From Pseudaminobacter sp047739745 (GTDB taxonomy: Bacteria > Pseudomonadota > Alphaproteobacteria > Rhizobiales > Rhizobiaceae), in the NCBI RefSeq assembly GCF_047739745.1, contig NZ_JBLLVA010000002.1:124001-188000 (forward strand): 64,000 bases of DNA, read 5' to 3'. Both the position numbers and the translations under genes were made by a program. The notes beneath the pieces are model-generated. The model saw nothing but the letters and a program-made list of their open reading frames with translations. It made no database searches and had not been told where the DNA came from. Each line of letters begins with the position of its first letter. Positions within the stretch are counted from its first letter, which is position 1. Shown piece after piece: positions 34,048 through 43,527 of the stretch.

Positions 34048-36348
34048 ATGAAGATCGCCTGTCTCGGTGGAGGACCAGCCGGCCTTTACTTCGCCATCAG
34101 CATGAAGCTGCGCGCGCCGGATTCCGAGATAGTGGTGATCGAGCGCAACAGGCCGGACGATACGTTCGGCTGGGGCGTGGTGCTTTCCGACGAGACGCTG
34201 ACCAATCTTGCGGCCAACGATCCGGAGAGCGCCGCGGCAATCCGCGCGCATTTCGCTTATTGGGACGACATAGCGGTTCATTTCAAAGGCGCGCGGACGG
34301 TTTCCACCGGGCATGGCTTTTGCGGCATAGGGCGCAAGCAGTTGCTGCTGCTTTTGCAGGCCCGCGCCCGCGAGCTCGGCGTGGAACTGCGCTTCGAGAC
34401 AAATGTCGATCATGTCGCCGGCTATGCCGATGAATTTGATCTGGTGGTCGCCGCCGATGGGCTGAACTCGCGGGCAAGGGCCGAATTCGCCGACGCCTTT
34501 GAGCCCGATATCGACGTGCGCGCCTGCAAATTCGTCTGGCTCGGCACGCATCAGAAGTTCGATGACGCCTTCACCTTCATATTCGAGGAGACCGAGCACG
34601 GCTGGGTGTGGGCTCACGCCTACCAGTTCGATCATGACACGGCGACGTTCATCGTCGAGTGCAGCACCGAAACCTGGGAGAAATTCGGTTTCGGTGAGAT
34701 GAGCCAGCAGGAGAGCATCCGCGTCTGCGAGCGCATCTTCGCCAAATATCTTGACGGTCATGAGTTGATGACCAATGCCGGCCACATTCGTGGATCGGCC
34801 TGGCTGAATTTCCCGCGTGTCCTGTGCAAACGCTGGTCCTACAAGAACATCGCGCTGCTCGGCGATGCGGCGGCAACGGCGCATTTTTCGATCGGTTCGG
34901 GTACCAAGCTGGCGCTGGAGAGCGCGATCGCCTTGGCGGAGCTGGTGCATACGGAAAAGTCGCTGGAAACTGCCTTCACCAGATATGAGGACGAGCGGCG
35001 CACCGAGGTGCTGCGCCTGCAGTCAGCGGCGCGCAACTCTCTGGAGTGGTTCGAGGAGGTCGAACGCTATTTCCACCTCGATCCGGTGCAGTTCAACTAT
35101 TCGCTTCTGACGCGTTCGCAGCGCATCAGCCACGAAAATCTGCGCATGCGCGACAAGGCGTGGCTGGAGAGTGCGGAGACCTGGTTTCAGGAGCGGGCAG
35201 GGGCGGCGAAGGGCACGCGCCGCGCGCCGATGTTCGCGCCGTTTAGGCTGCGTGAAATGGAGCTGAAGAACCGCGTCGTCGTCTCGCCGATGGCACAGTA
35301 CAAGGCGGTGGATGGCACGCCGACCGACTGGCACCTGGTGCACTATGGTGAACGCGCCAAAGGTGGGGCCGGGCTTCTTTATATAGAAATGACCTGCGTT
35401 AGCCCGGAAGGGCGGATATCGCCCGGCTGTCCGGGCTTTTATGCGCCTGAGCATGAGGTCGCCTGGAAGCGCATCGTCGACTTCGTTCATCGCGAAACGC
35501 AGGCGAAGATCTGCGCTCAGATCGGCCATTCCGGCGCCAAGGGTTCGACCCGTGTCGGCTGGGAAGGCGGTGATAAACCGTTGAAGCAGGGCAACTGGCC
35601 GGTTATGTCGGTTTCCGAGATCGCCTGGTCGGCGGAAAACCAGACGCCGCGGGCGATGACCCGCGCCGACATGCTGCGTGTGCGCGACCAGTTCGTCGCG
35701 TCGGCCGAGATGGCCAACCGCGCCGGCTTCGACATGCTCGAAATCCACGCCGCTCACGGCTATCTGCTGTCGTCCTTCATCACCCCGCTTACCAATAATC
35801 GCACGGACGAATATGGCGGTGCCCTTGAAAACCGCATGCGCTATCCGCTGGAGGTCTACCATGCGGTGCGCGAGGTCTGGCCGCGCGAGAAGCCGATGTC
35901 GGTGCGCATTTCGGCAAATGACTGGGTCGGCGAAGAGGGCGTGACCCCGCCGGAAGCGGTCGAGGTCGCGCGGATGCTGCAAGAGGCCGGCGTCGATATC
36001 TGCGACGTCTCGGCGGGGCAGACCAGTCAGCTCGCCCGCCCCGTCTATGGCCGTATGTTCCAGACGCCGTTTTCCGACCGCATCCGCAACGAAACCGGCA
36101 TGGCCACCATGGCCGTCGGCAATATCTACGAGCCGGATCACGTCAATTCGATCCTGCTTGCCGGCCGCGCTGACCTGGTTTGCCTTGCCCGCCCGCATCT
36201 GACCGATCCTTACTGGACCCTGCGCGCAGCGGCGCAGCTCGGCGATACGATCGAGGCCTGGCCGGATCCCTATCTACCCGGTCGCGACCAGTTGCGGCGC
36301 CTTGCCGAGCGCGCCGCCGAGGCGGCAGCGCTGGAGCGGCCGGTATGA
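34048..36348 (+). CDS. fused aryl-CoA monooxygenase/old-yellow-enzyme reductase (2-aminobenzoyl-CoA monooxygenase/reductase type)
   Basis: A 766-residue two-domain flavoprotein. Residues 1-~385 form a FAD monooxygenase (CLGGGPAG at 5-12; LLGDAAATAHFSIGSGTKLA near 266). From about residue 390 comes an old-yellow-enzyme FMN domain with VVSPMAQYKAVDG, EIHAAHGYLLSSFITP and NNRTDEYGG. This architecture is that of Azoarcus 2-aminobenzoyl-CoA monooxygenase/reductase, which hydroxylates and then reduces the ring of anthraniloyl-CoA; databases also use the name bifunctional salicylyl-CoA 5-hydroxylase/oxidoreductase. The start at 34048 (MKIACLGG) has GGAG upstream. It heads an operon with a CoA ligase and beta-oxidation enzymes. 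Substrate (anthraniloyl-CoA versus salicylyl-CoA) is inferred from context. Confidence 0.87.
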   Translation: MKIACLGGGPAGLYFAISMKLRAPDSEIVVIERNRPDDTFGWGVVLSDETLTNLAANDPESAAAIRAHFAYWDDIAVHFKGARTVSTGHGFCGIGRKQLLLLLQARARELGVELRFETNVDHVAGYADEFDLVVAADGLNSRARAEFADAFEPDIDVRACKFVWLGTHQKFDDAFTFIFEETEHGWVWAHAYQFDHDTATFIVECSTETWEKFGFGEMSQQESIRVCERIFAKYLDGHELMTNAGHIRGSAWLNFPRVLCKRWSYKNIALLGDAAATAHFSIGSGTKLALESAIALAELVHTEKSLETAFTRYEDERRTEVLRLQSAARNSLEWFEEVERYFHLDPVQFNYSLLTRSQRISHENLRMRDKAWLESAETWFQERAGAAKGTRRAPMFAPFRLREMELKNRVVVSPMAQYKAVDGTPTDWHLVHYGERAKGGAGLLYIEMTCVSPEGRISPGCPGFYAPEHEVAWKRIVDFVHRETQAKICAQIGHSGAKGSTRVGWEGGDKPLKQGNWPVMSVSEIAWSAENQTPRAMTRADMLRVRDQFVASAEMANRAGFDMLEIHAAHGYLLSSFITPLTNNRTDEYGGALENRMRYPLEVYHAVREVWPREKPMSVRISANDWVGEEGVTPPEAVEVARMLQEAGVDICDVSAGQTSQLARPVYGRMFQTPFSDRIRNETGMATMAVGNIYEPDHVNSILLAGRADLVCLARPHLTDPYWTLRAAAQLGDTIEAWPDPYLPGRDQLRRLAERAAEAAALERPV

Positions 36349-37106
36349 GCGACCTGTCCGGAAAGTGCGCCTTGGTTACCGGTGGCGGCTCGGGCATGGG
36401 CGCGGTGATCGCAAGGGCGCTTGCCGATGCCGGCGCCACCGTTGTGATCGCCGGCCGACGCATGGAGGCACTTGCGGAAGTGGCAGCCGGCTCGCGGCAC
36501 ATTGTGGCGATGAATGCCGATATCACCGATGAGACCTCCGTGCGGGCGTTGTTTTCCCGCATTGCCGATGAGGTTGGCGATCTCGATATCGTCGTCGCCA
36601 ATGCCGGCAGCGCCGAGAGCGCACCCTTCCACCGCACCGGCGTCGATCTGTGGCGGCGAATGCTCGATGTGAACCTGACCAGCGTGTTCCTGACCTTTCA
36701 GCACGCGCTCGCCGGCATGAGGAAACGCGGTGAGGGCCGGCTGATTGCGGTTGCCTCGACCGCCGGTCTGAAGGGCTATCCCTATGTTTCCGCCTACAGT
36801 GCCGCAAAGCATGGCGTCATCGGCCTAATGCGCTCGCTGGCGCTGGAGCTTGCCGATACCGGTATCACGGTCAACGCCGTCTGCCCCGGCTTCACGCTGA
36901 CGCCGATGCTGGAACGCTCGATCGAAAACATCATGCAGAAAACCGGCAGGAGCCGCCAGGAGGTCACGGAGGAACTGACGCGCAGCAATCCGCAGCGCCG
37001 CTTCGTGCTGCCTGAAGAGGTGGCGGAGAGCGTGCTTTATCTATGCGGGCCCCACTCGGCGTCGGTTACCGGGCAGGCTCTTTCCATTTCCGGAGGCGAA
37101 ATATGA
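36345..37106 (+). CDS. SDR-family NAD(P)-dependent oxidoreductase
   Basis: A 253-residue short-chain dehydrogenase. The cofactor site is TGGGSGMG, NAG is at VVANAGSAES, and the catalytic YxxxK is YSAAKHG. VNAVCPGFTLTPM and GQALSISGGEI close the fold. It starts in the ATGA overlap with the monooxygenase stop, so it is translationally coupled. In this operon it most likely oxidises a 3-hydroxyacyl-CoA or reduces a ring ketone after ring reduction. The exact substrate cannot be read. Confidence 0.9.
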   Translation: MSDLSGKCALVTGGGSGMGAVIARALADAGATVVIAGRRMEALAEVAAGSRHIVAMNADITDETSVRALFSRIADEVGDLDIVVANAGSAESAPFHRTGVDLWRRMLDVNLTSVFLTFQHALAGMRKRGEGRLIAVASTAGLKGYPYVSAYSAAKHGVIGLMRSLALELADTGITVNAVCPGFTLTPMLERSIENIMQKTGRSRQEVTEELTRSNPQRRFVLPEEVAESVLYLCGPHSASVTGQALSISGGEI

Positions 37107-37597
37107 ACATGAGGCAGGTCGGGGAAACGTCGCCCCCGGATATGGTCAGGCAGCGCGTCCGCGTCTGGTTGCGCATGTTGAAGGCGACCAAGCGCATAGA
37201 AGCGACGATCCGCGAGAATCTGCGGGTGGATTTCGACACGACCTTGCCGCGCTTCGACGTGCTGGCGGCCCTTTACCGTTTCGAAAACGGACTGAAGATG
37301 AGCGAGCTTTCGGCGGCCTTGCGCGTTTCGAACGGTAATGTCACCGGCATCGTGGAGCGCCTCGTCGGCGATGGTCTGCTGCTGCGTGTTCCGGTGGAGG
37401 GCGACAAGCGGGCGACGCTGGTGCGCCTGAGCAGGAGAGGCTTGGAGGAGTTCGAGCGCATGGCCGACGCGCATGCGATCTGGGTCAGCGACATACTGGA
37501 GGATCTGCCGTCGGAGGACTGCGAACGCATGATCGCCATTCTGGGCTCGGTCGGGAAGTCTCCGAAGCTCACAGCGAGGATCGACGGCAATGACTGA
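37103..37597 (+). CDS. MarR-family regulator of the operon
   Basis: A 164-residue winged-helix regulator: VRVWLRMLKATKRIEATIRENLR (dimer helix), TLPRFDVLAALYRFENGLKMSELSAALRVSNGNVTGIVERLVGDGLL (HTH), and the wing with PVEGDKRATLVRLSRRG. The start at 37103 (MNMRQVG) follows GGAGGCGAAAT and overlaps the SDR stop (ATGA). Being inside the operon it regulates, it is probably autoregulated. It is the natural candidate to bind TTTCAAGCTTGAAA at 33971 and the related site before gcdH, with an aryl-CoA as likely effector, as for other MarR regulators of aromatic-CoA pathways. Confidence 0.9.
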   Translation: MNMRQVGETSPPDMVRQRVRVWLRMLKATKRIEATIRENLRVDFDTTLPRFDVLAALYRFENGLKMSELSAALRVSNGNVTGIVERLVGDGLLLRVPVEGDKRATLVRLSRRGLEEFERMADAHAIWVSDILEDLPSEDCERMIAILGSVGKSPKLTARIDGND

Positions 37598-38402
37598 CAT
37601 GGCCGGTTATGTAGCGAAGCATTTCCGCTGGAGCGCGCAGGACGGCATCGCGGTCATTTCGCTCGACCGCCCCGAGCGCAAGAACCCGCTGACCTTCGAC
37701 AGCTATGCGGAATTGCGCGATGTGTTCCGCGCTCTGGTCTATGCGGACGACATCAAGGCTGTCGTGTTCGGCTCCAACGGCGGCAATTTCTGCTCGGGCG
37801 GCGATGTCCACGACATCATAGGCCCGCTGCTCGATCTCGACATGAAGGGCCTGCTGAATTTCACCCGCATGACCGGCGACCTCGTCAAGGCAATGGTCAA
37901 TTGCGGCAAACCGGTCATCGCCGCCGTCGATGGTGTATGCGTCGGCGCCGGTGCAATCATTGCCATGGCTTCGGACATACGCTTGGCGACGCCGGAAGCC
38001 AAAACGGCCTTCCTGTTCACCCGCGTCGGCCTTGCCGGTTGCGATATGGGCGCCTGTGCGATCCTGCCGCGCATCATCGGTCAGGGTCGCGCCTCCGAAC
38101 TGCTCTACACCGGCCGCACCATGAGCGCCGAGGAAGGCGAACGCTGGGGCTTTTTCAACCGCATCGTCGATGCCGGCTCGCTCGATGCCGAAGCATTGGC
38201 ACTGGCGAAACGGTTGGCCGAGGGGCCGACCTTCGGCCACATGATGACCAAGACCATGCTCAATCAGGAGTGGTCGATGTCGATCGAGCAGGCGATCGAG
38301 GCCGAAGCGCAGGCGCAGGCGATCTGCATGCAGACAGCAGACTTCAAACGCGCCTATGATGCCTTCGTGGCACGCCAGAAACCGGTTTTCAAAGGCGACT
38401 GA
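37590..38402 (+). CDS. enoyl-CoA hydratase/isomerase family protein
   Basis: A 270-residue crotonase-family protein. The oxyanion-hole motif appears as GGNFCSGGDVHDI and DGVCVGAGAIIAMASDIRLA, and GLAGCDMGACAILPRIIG is where the catalytic acidic residues usually lie. The protein overlaps the MarR gene by 8 bp. In the aerobic 2-aminobenzoyl-CoA scheme a hydratase acts in the beta-oxidation-like steps after ring reduction. Whether it is a hydratase, a ring hydrolase or an isomerase cannot be decided from the sequence. Confidence 0.9.
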   Translation: MTDMAGYVAKHFRWSAQDGIAVISLDRPERKNPLTFDSYAELRDVFRALVYADDIKAVVFGSNGGNFCSGGDVHDIIGPLLDLDMKGLLNFTRMTGDLVKAMVNCGKPVIAAVDGVCVGAGAIIAMASDIRLATPEAKTAFLFTRVGLAGCDMGACAILPRIIGQGRASELLYTGRTMSAEEGERWGFFNRIVDAGSLDAEALALAKRLAEGPTFGHMMTKTMLNQEWSMSIEQAIEAEAQAQAICMQTADFKRAYDAFVARQKPVFKGD

Positions 38403-38403
38403 G

Positions 38404-39561
38404 GTGGCCGACCGCAGTTTTCTCGACTGGCCTTTTTTCGAGCCGCGCCATCGCGAGTTGGCCGAGGTGCTTGAGGGCTGGGCGGCGGTCAGCCTGAGCG
38501 GGATCGATCACGCGGACGTCGACGAGGCCTGCCGCGAGCTGGTCACGAGGCTGGGCGAGGGCGGTTGGCTTGAATATTCCGCTGTCGATCCCGACCATCC
38601 GGGCAACGGCCTCGATGTGCGCAGTCTCTGCATCATCCGTGAAACGCTTGCCCGTCACGACGGGCTGGCCGACTTCGCCTTTGCCATGCAGGGGCTCGGA
38701 ACTGGCGCGATCTCGCTGTTCGGCACGCCGACGCAGAAGCGCGACTGGCTGACCAAGACGCGCGCCGGCACCGCGCTTTCGGCTTTCGCGCTTAGCGAAC
38801 CGAAATCCGGTTCCGATGTCGCCAATCTCGAGCTTTCGGCGCGCGCAGAAGGCGACAGCTACATACTCGACGGCGAGAAGACCTGGATATCGAATGGCGG
38901 CATCGCCGATGTCTATACCGTCTTCGCCCGCACTGGCGAAGGGCCGGGCGCGAAGGGCATTTCGGCCTTTGTCGTGCCTGCCGCCACGCCGGGACTCGAG
39001 ATTGCCGAGCGGCTGGAGGTGATCGCGCCGCATCCACTGGCGCGGCTGGTGTTTAGAAACTGCCGCGTGCCGAAAACCGCAATGATCGGCGAGCCGGGCG
39101 AGGGCTTTCGCATCGCCATGTCGGTGCTCGACGTGTTCCGCTCCACAGTTGCCGCCGCCGCACTCGGCTTTGCCCGGCGCGCGCTGGACGAGACGGTTGC
39201 GCGCGCCACCTCGCGCGAGCTGTTCGGCGCGCCGATGGCCGAGCTGCAGATGGTGCAGGGCCATATCGCCGACATGGCGCTCGATATCGACGCCGCAGCG
39301 CTGCTCATCTACCGCGCCGCCTGGCTCAAGGATTCCGGGGCTACCCGCGTCAGCCGCGAAGCGGCGATGGCCAAGCTCTACGCCACCGACCGCGCGCAGA
39401 GCGTGATCGACAAGGCGGTGCAGATCCATGGAGGCGACGGCGTTCGCAAGGGCGGCGTCACCGAGCGTCTCTATCGTGAAATCCGTGCGTTGAGAATCTA
39501 CGAGGGCGCCTCGGACGTCCAGAAGGTCATAATCGCCCGCCAGACACTTGCGAGAGGCTGA
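38404..39561 (+). CDS. acyl-CoA dehydrogenase family protein
   Basis: A 385-residue flavin acyl-CoA dehydrogenase. The flavin segment is FALSEPKSGSDVANLEL, the second is DGEKTWISNGGIADVYTVF, and the C-terminus has QIHGGDGVRKGGVTERLYREIRALRIYEGASDVQ, with the catalytic Glu in YEGASDVQ. GTG at 38404 is the start (just after the upstream stop); the frame is open back to 38356 but that overlaps the hydratase. It is clearly distinct from gcdH at 5693. It probably performs the first or a later oxidation of the ring-derived acyl-CoA in the operon pathway. Confidence 0.9.
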   Translation: MADRSFLDWPFFEPRHRELAEVLEGWAAVSLSGIDHADVDEACRELVTRLGEGGWLEYSAVDPDHPGNGLDVRSLCIIRETLARHDGLADFAFAMQGLGTGAISLFGTPTQKRDWLTKTRAGTALSAFALSEPKSGSDVANLELSARAEGDSYILDGEKTWISNGGIADVYTVFARTGEGPGAKGISAFVVPAATPGLEIAERLEVIAPHPLARLVFRNCRVPKTAMIGEPGEGFRIAMSVLDVFRSTVAAAALGFARRALDETVARATSRELFGAPMAELQMVQGHIADMALDIDAAALLIYRAAWLKDSGATRVSREAAMAKLYATDRAQSVIDKAVQIHGGDGVRKGGVTERLYREIRALRIYEGASDVQKVIIARQTLARG

Positions 39562-39562
39562 A

Positions 39563-41188
39563 ATGCTTGGACCATCGGCGCATATCGACACCTTCACCAG
39601 GGACAACCTGCCGCCGATGGAGGAATGGCCGGATTTCCTGCTCGAAGGGTTCGACTATCCGCACATCCTGAATGCCGGTTACGAGCTTTCCGATGCGTTG
39701 GTCGCCAAGGGCTTCGGCGATAATACCGCGCTTATCGGCAATGGCCGTCGGCGCACCTATAAGGAACTTGCCGACTGGTCGAACCGCATCGCTCACGCCC
39801 TGGTGGAGAACTACGGCGTCAAGCCGGGCAACCGGGTCCTGATCCGCTCTCCCAACAACCCGGCCATGGTCGCGTGCTGGCTTGCCGCCACCAAGGTCGG
39901 GGCGGTCGTCGTCAACACCATGCCGATGTTGAGGGCAGGTGAGCTTGCCAAGATCGTCGACAAGGCCGAGATCAGCTTTGCGCTTTGCGATACACGCATC
40001 AAGGACGAGCTGATCGCCTGCGCCAAGGAGAGCCGCTTCCTGAAGCAGGTCGTCGGCTTCGACGGCACCGCCAATCACGATGCCGAGCTCGATCGGGTCG
40101 CACTCGACAAGCCGGTGAGGTTCGATGCGGTGCCGACAGGCCGCGATGATGTGGCGCTGCTCGCCTTCACCTCCGGCACGACAGGCGAGCCCAAAGCCAC
40201 GATGCACTTCCATCGCGATCTGCTGATCATCGCCGATGCCTATGCCCAGGAGGTGCTTTCGGTAACGCCGGACGACATCTTCGTCGGCTCGCCGCCGCTG
40301 GCCTTCACCTTCGGCCTGGGCGGTCTGGCGATTTTCCCGCTGCGCTTCGGGGCCGCCGCAACGCTGCTGGAACAGGCAACACCGCCGAAGATGATCGAGA
40401 TCATCGAAACCTACAAGGCCACCATCAGCTTCACCGCACCGACCGCGTACCGCGTCATGCTGGCTGCCATGGACGAGGGGGCGGACCTCAGTTCCCTTCG
40501 TGCTGCGGTGTCGGCCGGCGAAACCTTGCCGGCTCCGGTCTATGACGCCTGGATGCAGAAGACCGGCAAGCCGATGCTCGATGGCATCGGCTCGACGGAG
40601 ATGCTGCACATCTTCATTTCCAACCGCTTCGGCGACTCCGCGCCGGGCTCGACCGGCAAGCCGGTCCGAGGCTACGAAGCCAAGGTCGTGGACGACGATA
40701 TGAATGAGAAGCCGCGCGGCGAGATCGGAAAACTTGCGGTGCGCGGTCCGACCGGTTGCCGCTACCTCGCCGACCGGCGGCAAAGAACCTATGTGCGCGA
40801 CGGCTGGAATCTGACCGGAGATTCATTCTCGCAGGATGAGGCCGGCTACTTCCATTTCGCCGCGCGTTCCGACGACATGATCGTTTCCTCCGGCTACAAT
40901 ATTGCCGGCCCCGAGGTGGAGGCGGTCTTGCTCGCACACGAATTCGTGGCCGAATGCGCGGTAATCGGTGTGCCCGATGACGCACGCGGGGAGATCGTGC
41001 AGGCGCATGTGGTACTGATGGAGGGTACCGCCGCCGATGCTTTGACGATCAAGACGCTTCAGGAACATGTGAAGCAGACGATCGCCCCCTACAAATATCC
41101 GCGCTCGATAAAATTCCTGGACGCTTTGCCGAAAACTGCGACGGGAAAGATTCAGCGCTTCATACTCAAGAAAAACGCAACAAAATAA
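39563..41188 (+). CDS. aryl-CoA ligase, probable 2-aminobenzoate-CoA ligase
   Basis: A 541-residue AMP-forming acyl-CoA synthetase of the benzoate-CoA ligase family. The P-loop is AFTSGTTGEPKATMH, followed by GIGSTEMLHIFISNR (A5), LTGDSFSQDEAGYFHFAARSDDMIVSSGYNI (A7-A8) and the C-terminal PKTATGKIQR with the catalytic lysine. The N-terminus MLGPSAHIDTFTRDNLPP is typical of 2-aminobenzoate-CoA ligases. It closes the operon of the fused monooxygenase/reductase and would supply its substrate, anthraniloyl-CoA. Benzoate or salicylate are alternatives. Start 39563 has GAGAGG upstream. Confidence 0.88.
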   Translation: MLGPSAHIDTFTRDNLPPMEEWPDFLLEGFDYPHILNAGYELSDALVAKGFGDNTALIGNGRRRTYKELADWSNRIAHALVENYGVKPGNRVLIRSPNNPAMVACWLAATKVGAVVVNTMPMLRAGELAKIVDKAEISFALCDTRIKDELIACAKESRFLKQVVGFDGTANHDAELDRVALDKPVRFDAVPTGRDDVALLAFTSGTTGEPKATMHFHRDLLIIADAYAQEVLSVTPDDIFVGSPPLAFTFGLGGLAIFPLRFGAAATLLEQATPPKMIEIIETYKATISFTAPTAYRVMLAAMDEGADLSSLRAAVSAGETLPAPVYDAWMQKTGKPMLDGIGSTEMLHIFISNRFGDSAPGSTGKPVRGYEAKVVDDDMNEKPRGEIGKLAVRGPTGCRYLADRRQRTYVRDGWNLTGDSFSQDEAGYFHFAARSDDMIVSSGYNIAGPEVEAVLLAHEFVAECAVIGVPDDARGEIVQAHVVLMEGTAADALTIKTLQEHVKQTIAPYKYPRSIKFLDALPKTATGKIQRFILKKNATK

Positions 41189-41403
41189 CCGGGAAATGGT
41201 TGTATGCGTCGCTTCGTCGGCGGGCCTCAAAATTCCGGGCCTTGTTCGATGCGATGCAGTTCTGTAGGAGCAGAATAGGGCTGGGAGCATATTCAATTCA
41301 ATCAGGCTGGCGCCTGGGAACGCAACCGGCCATACTTGGAGGAAGGCGCGGGGATCGCGCTGAGCTGGACTACAATCAAGTATCACACAGGGAGTGAGAA
41401 GCT

Positions 41404-42612
41404 ATGAAATGCACCACTAGAAGGCTGTTGGCTTCGGCCATGCTCGGCAGCGCCCTGCTGGCCGGGGCGGCCCCCGCCAGCGCCGACGTCAAGGTCGGCT
41501 TCCTCGGCGGCTTCACCGGTCCGATCGAAAGCCTTGTCCCGCCGATTTTCAAGGCCGCTGAACTCGCCGTCAAGCATGTGAATGACCAGGGTGGCATCCT
41601 CGACGGCCAGAAGATCAACTTCATTTCAGCCGACTCGACCTGCGCCGATGCGACGGCTGCCTCGAACGCCGCCGACCGCATGGTCAACTCCGAGAAGGTG
41701 ACTGCGCTGGTTGGCCCGCTCTGCTCGGGCGAGACGATCGCGGCCGCCAACAATGCCGCCATTCCCGGCGGCGTGCTGCTGATTTCGCCGGCGGCGACCT
41801 CACCGGCGTTGACCGCACTCAACGACAAGGATCTGGTGTTTCGTACCACTTCGTCGGATGCCTATAGCGGCGAGATTCTCGCCAAGCTCCTGAAGGAAGA
41901 CGGCAACGAGAACATCGCCATCACCTATGTCAACAACGACTATGGCAAAGGCTTTGCCGACGCGTTGGAGGCATCGTTCAAGGAGCTGGGCGGCACGGTT
42001 TCGGCCAAGGAAGCGCATGAGGACAACAAGGCCGACTACCGCGCCGAGATCGGCTCGCTGTCCGCGTCGGGCGCCGAACTCCTGGTCGTGCTTGCCTATG
42101 TCGACGGCTCCGGCTCGACCATCATCCGTCAGGCGCTGGAAGGCGGCGACTTCAGCAAGTTCGCTGGCGGCGACGGCATGGTCGGCGACGCGATCGTGAC
42201 GAATATCGGCGAAGGCAAGCTGGACGGCATGATCGGTGTGCGCATCGGCAACACCACCAGTCCCGGCACCGAGGTCTACAATAACCTCGCCAAGGAGGCC
42301 GGCCTCGATCCGACGTCGAGCTTCGGCGCTCAGTCCTACGACGCCGCTTTCCTGATCGCGCTCGCCATCCAAAAGGTTGGCAAGGACACCCGGGAAGGGC
42401 TCAGCGCGGCTGTGCGCGAAGTGTCGTCCGAGCCTGGTGAAGTGATCCTCCCCGGCGAGTGGGAAAAGGCCAAGAAGTTGCTCGCCGAAGGCAAGGACAT
42501 CAACTACGAAGGCGCCTCCGGAAGCCACGAGTTCGACAAGAACGGCGACGTGCCCGGCAACGTCATCAAGATGGTCGTTTCAGGCAAGGGCTTCAAGGAA
42601 GCCACTCAGTAA
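41404..42612 (+). CDS. branched-chain-amino-acid-type ABC transporter, substrate-binding protein
   Basis: A 402-residue periplasmic-binding protein (Leu/Ile/Val-type, Peripla_BP_6). The signal peptide runs to about residue 27 (MLGSALLAGAAPASA), and mature sequence begins DVKVGFLGGFTGPIES. It heads a complete importer (two ATPases, two permeases) and is about 215 bp downstream of the aryl-CoA ligase, so it may have its own promoter. Binding proteins of this type often carry aromatic acids, and the neighbouring operon suggests anthranilate or another aromatic compound rather than leucine. That ligand is inferred. A strong hairpin directly follows. Confidence 0.9.
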   Translation: MKCTTRRLLASAMLGSALLAGAAPASADVKVGFLGGFTGPIESLVPPIFKAAELAVKHVNDQGGILDGQKINFISADSTCADATAASNAADRMVNSEKVTALVGPLCSGETIAAANNAAIPGGVLLISPAATSPALTALNDKDLVFRTTSSDAYSGEILAKLLKEDGNENIAITYVNNDYGKGFADALEASFKELGGTVSAKEAHEDNKADYRAEIGSLSASGAELLVVLAYVDGSGSTIIRQALEGGDFSKFAGGDGMVGDAIVTNIGEGKLDGMIGVRIGNTTSPGTEVYNNLAKEAGLDPTSSFGAQSYDAAFLIALAIQKVGKDTREGLSAAVREVSSEPGEVILPGEWEKAKKLLAEGKDINYEGASGSHEFDKNGDVPGNVIKMVVSGKGFKEATQ

Positions 42613-42626
42613 GGCTCGCATCCAAG

Positions 42627-42656
42627 AGAGGGGTCCGGCAACGTCCGGACCTCTTT
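42627..42656 (+). terminator. attenuator hairpin between the binding protein and ATPase genes
   Basis: AGAGGGGTCCGG - CAACGT - CCGGACCTCTTT forms a 12-bp stem with two G-U pairs and a 6-nt loop, 14 bp after the binding-protein stop. Such a structure commonly ends part of the transcript, so that the binding protein is made in excess over the membrane subunits. Confidence 0.7.
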
Positions 42657-42744
42657 CCAGGCAGACGTGCAAGGCGCCCGATATGGGGATACCGGGAAAA
42701 CTGCCCGCGGCACGTCCAAGAACCAAGAAATCAACGGGGGTGGC

Positions 42745-43527
42745 GTGAGCACGCTCATCGAGGTCAGAAATGTCAGCAAGCGCTTTGGTCATGTGCTTGC
42801 GGTGGATAACTGTTCCCTGAAAGTGGAAGAGGGAACAATCACCGGCCTGATCGGCCCTAACGGGGCGGGCAAGACCACGATGTTCAACATGGTGGCGGGC
42901 GCATTCGCGCCGACCTCCGGTACGATCTGGCTGAATAGCAAGAACGTGACCGGACTGCCGGCGCATGAACTGTTCCAGCGCGGCCTGTCGCGCACGTTCC
43001 AGATCGCGCAGGAATTCTCCAATCTGACGGCGCTCGAAAACCTGATGGTGGTGACGGGACGAAAGTCCGAGGAATCGCTTTTCGATGCCTGCTTCCGGCG
43101 TGGCAGGGTGGTTCGTGACGAACTTGCCGGACGGCGCAAGGCCGAAGAAATCCTGAAGGTGCTGCGGCTTACCCACGTTCGCAACGAGCGGGCCGGCAAT
43201 CTTTCGGGCGGCCAGAAGAAGCTGCTCGAACTTGGCCGCGTGATGATGGCCGACCCCAACGTCGTACTGCTCGACGAAGTGGCGGCTGGCGTCAACCGCA
43301 CCCTGCTCAACGATCTCGCCTCGGTGGTTGAGACGCTCAATCGTGAAAAGGGACTGACCTTCTTCGTCATCGAGCACGACATGGACCTTATCGCGCGGCT
43401 TTGCGATCCGGTCATCGTCATGGCGGCGGGAGCGGTGATGGTTCAGGGACCAATGGCCGAGATACGCAAGAATCCCGAAGTTATCGAGGCTTATTTCGGC
43501 GGTGCGCCTGTGGAGCGCGCATCATGA
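42745..43527 (+). CDS. livG: branched-chain-type ABC transporter, ATP-binding protein LivG
   Basis: A 260-residue LivG-type ATPase: Walker A GPNGAGKTT, signature LSGGQKKLLELGRVMM, Walker B VVLLDEVAAGVN, and the C-terminal extension GPMAEIRKNPEVIEAYFG typical of LivG. The GTG start at 42745 has GGGGG upstream; the frame opens back to 42667, overlapping the attenuator region. It overlaps livF by 4 bp (ATGA). The symbol describes the subunit type only; the transported compound is probably an aromatic acid or amino acid tied to the neighbouring catabolic genes. Confidence 0.9.
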   Translation: MSTLIEVRNVSKRFGHVLAVDNCSLKVEEGTITGLIGPNGAGKTTMFNMVAGAFAPTSGTIWLNSKNVTGLPAHELFQRGLSRTFQIAQEFSNLTALENLMVVTGRKSEESLFDACFRRGRVVRDELAGRRKAEEILKVLRLTHVRNERAGNLSGGQKKLLELGRVMMADPNVVLLDEVAAGVNRTLLNDLASVVETLNREKGLTFFVIEHDMDLIARLCDPVIVMAAGAVMVQGPMAEIRKNPEVIEAYFGGAPVERAS

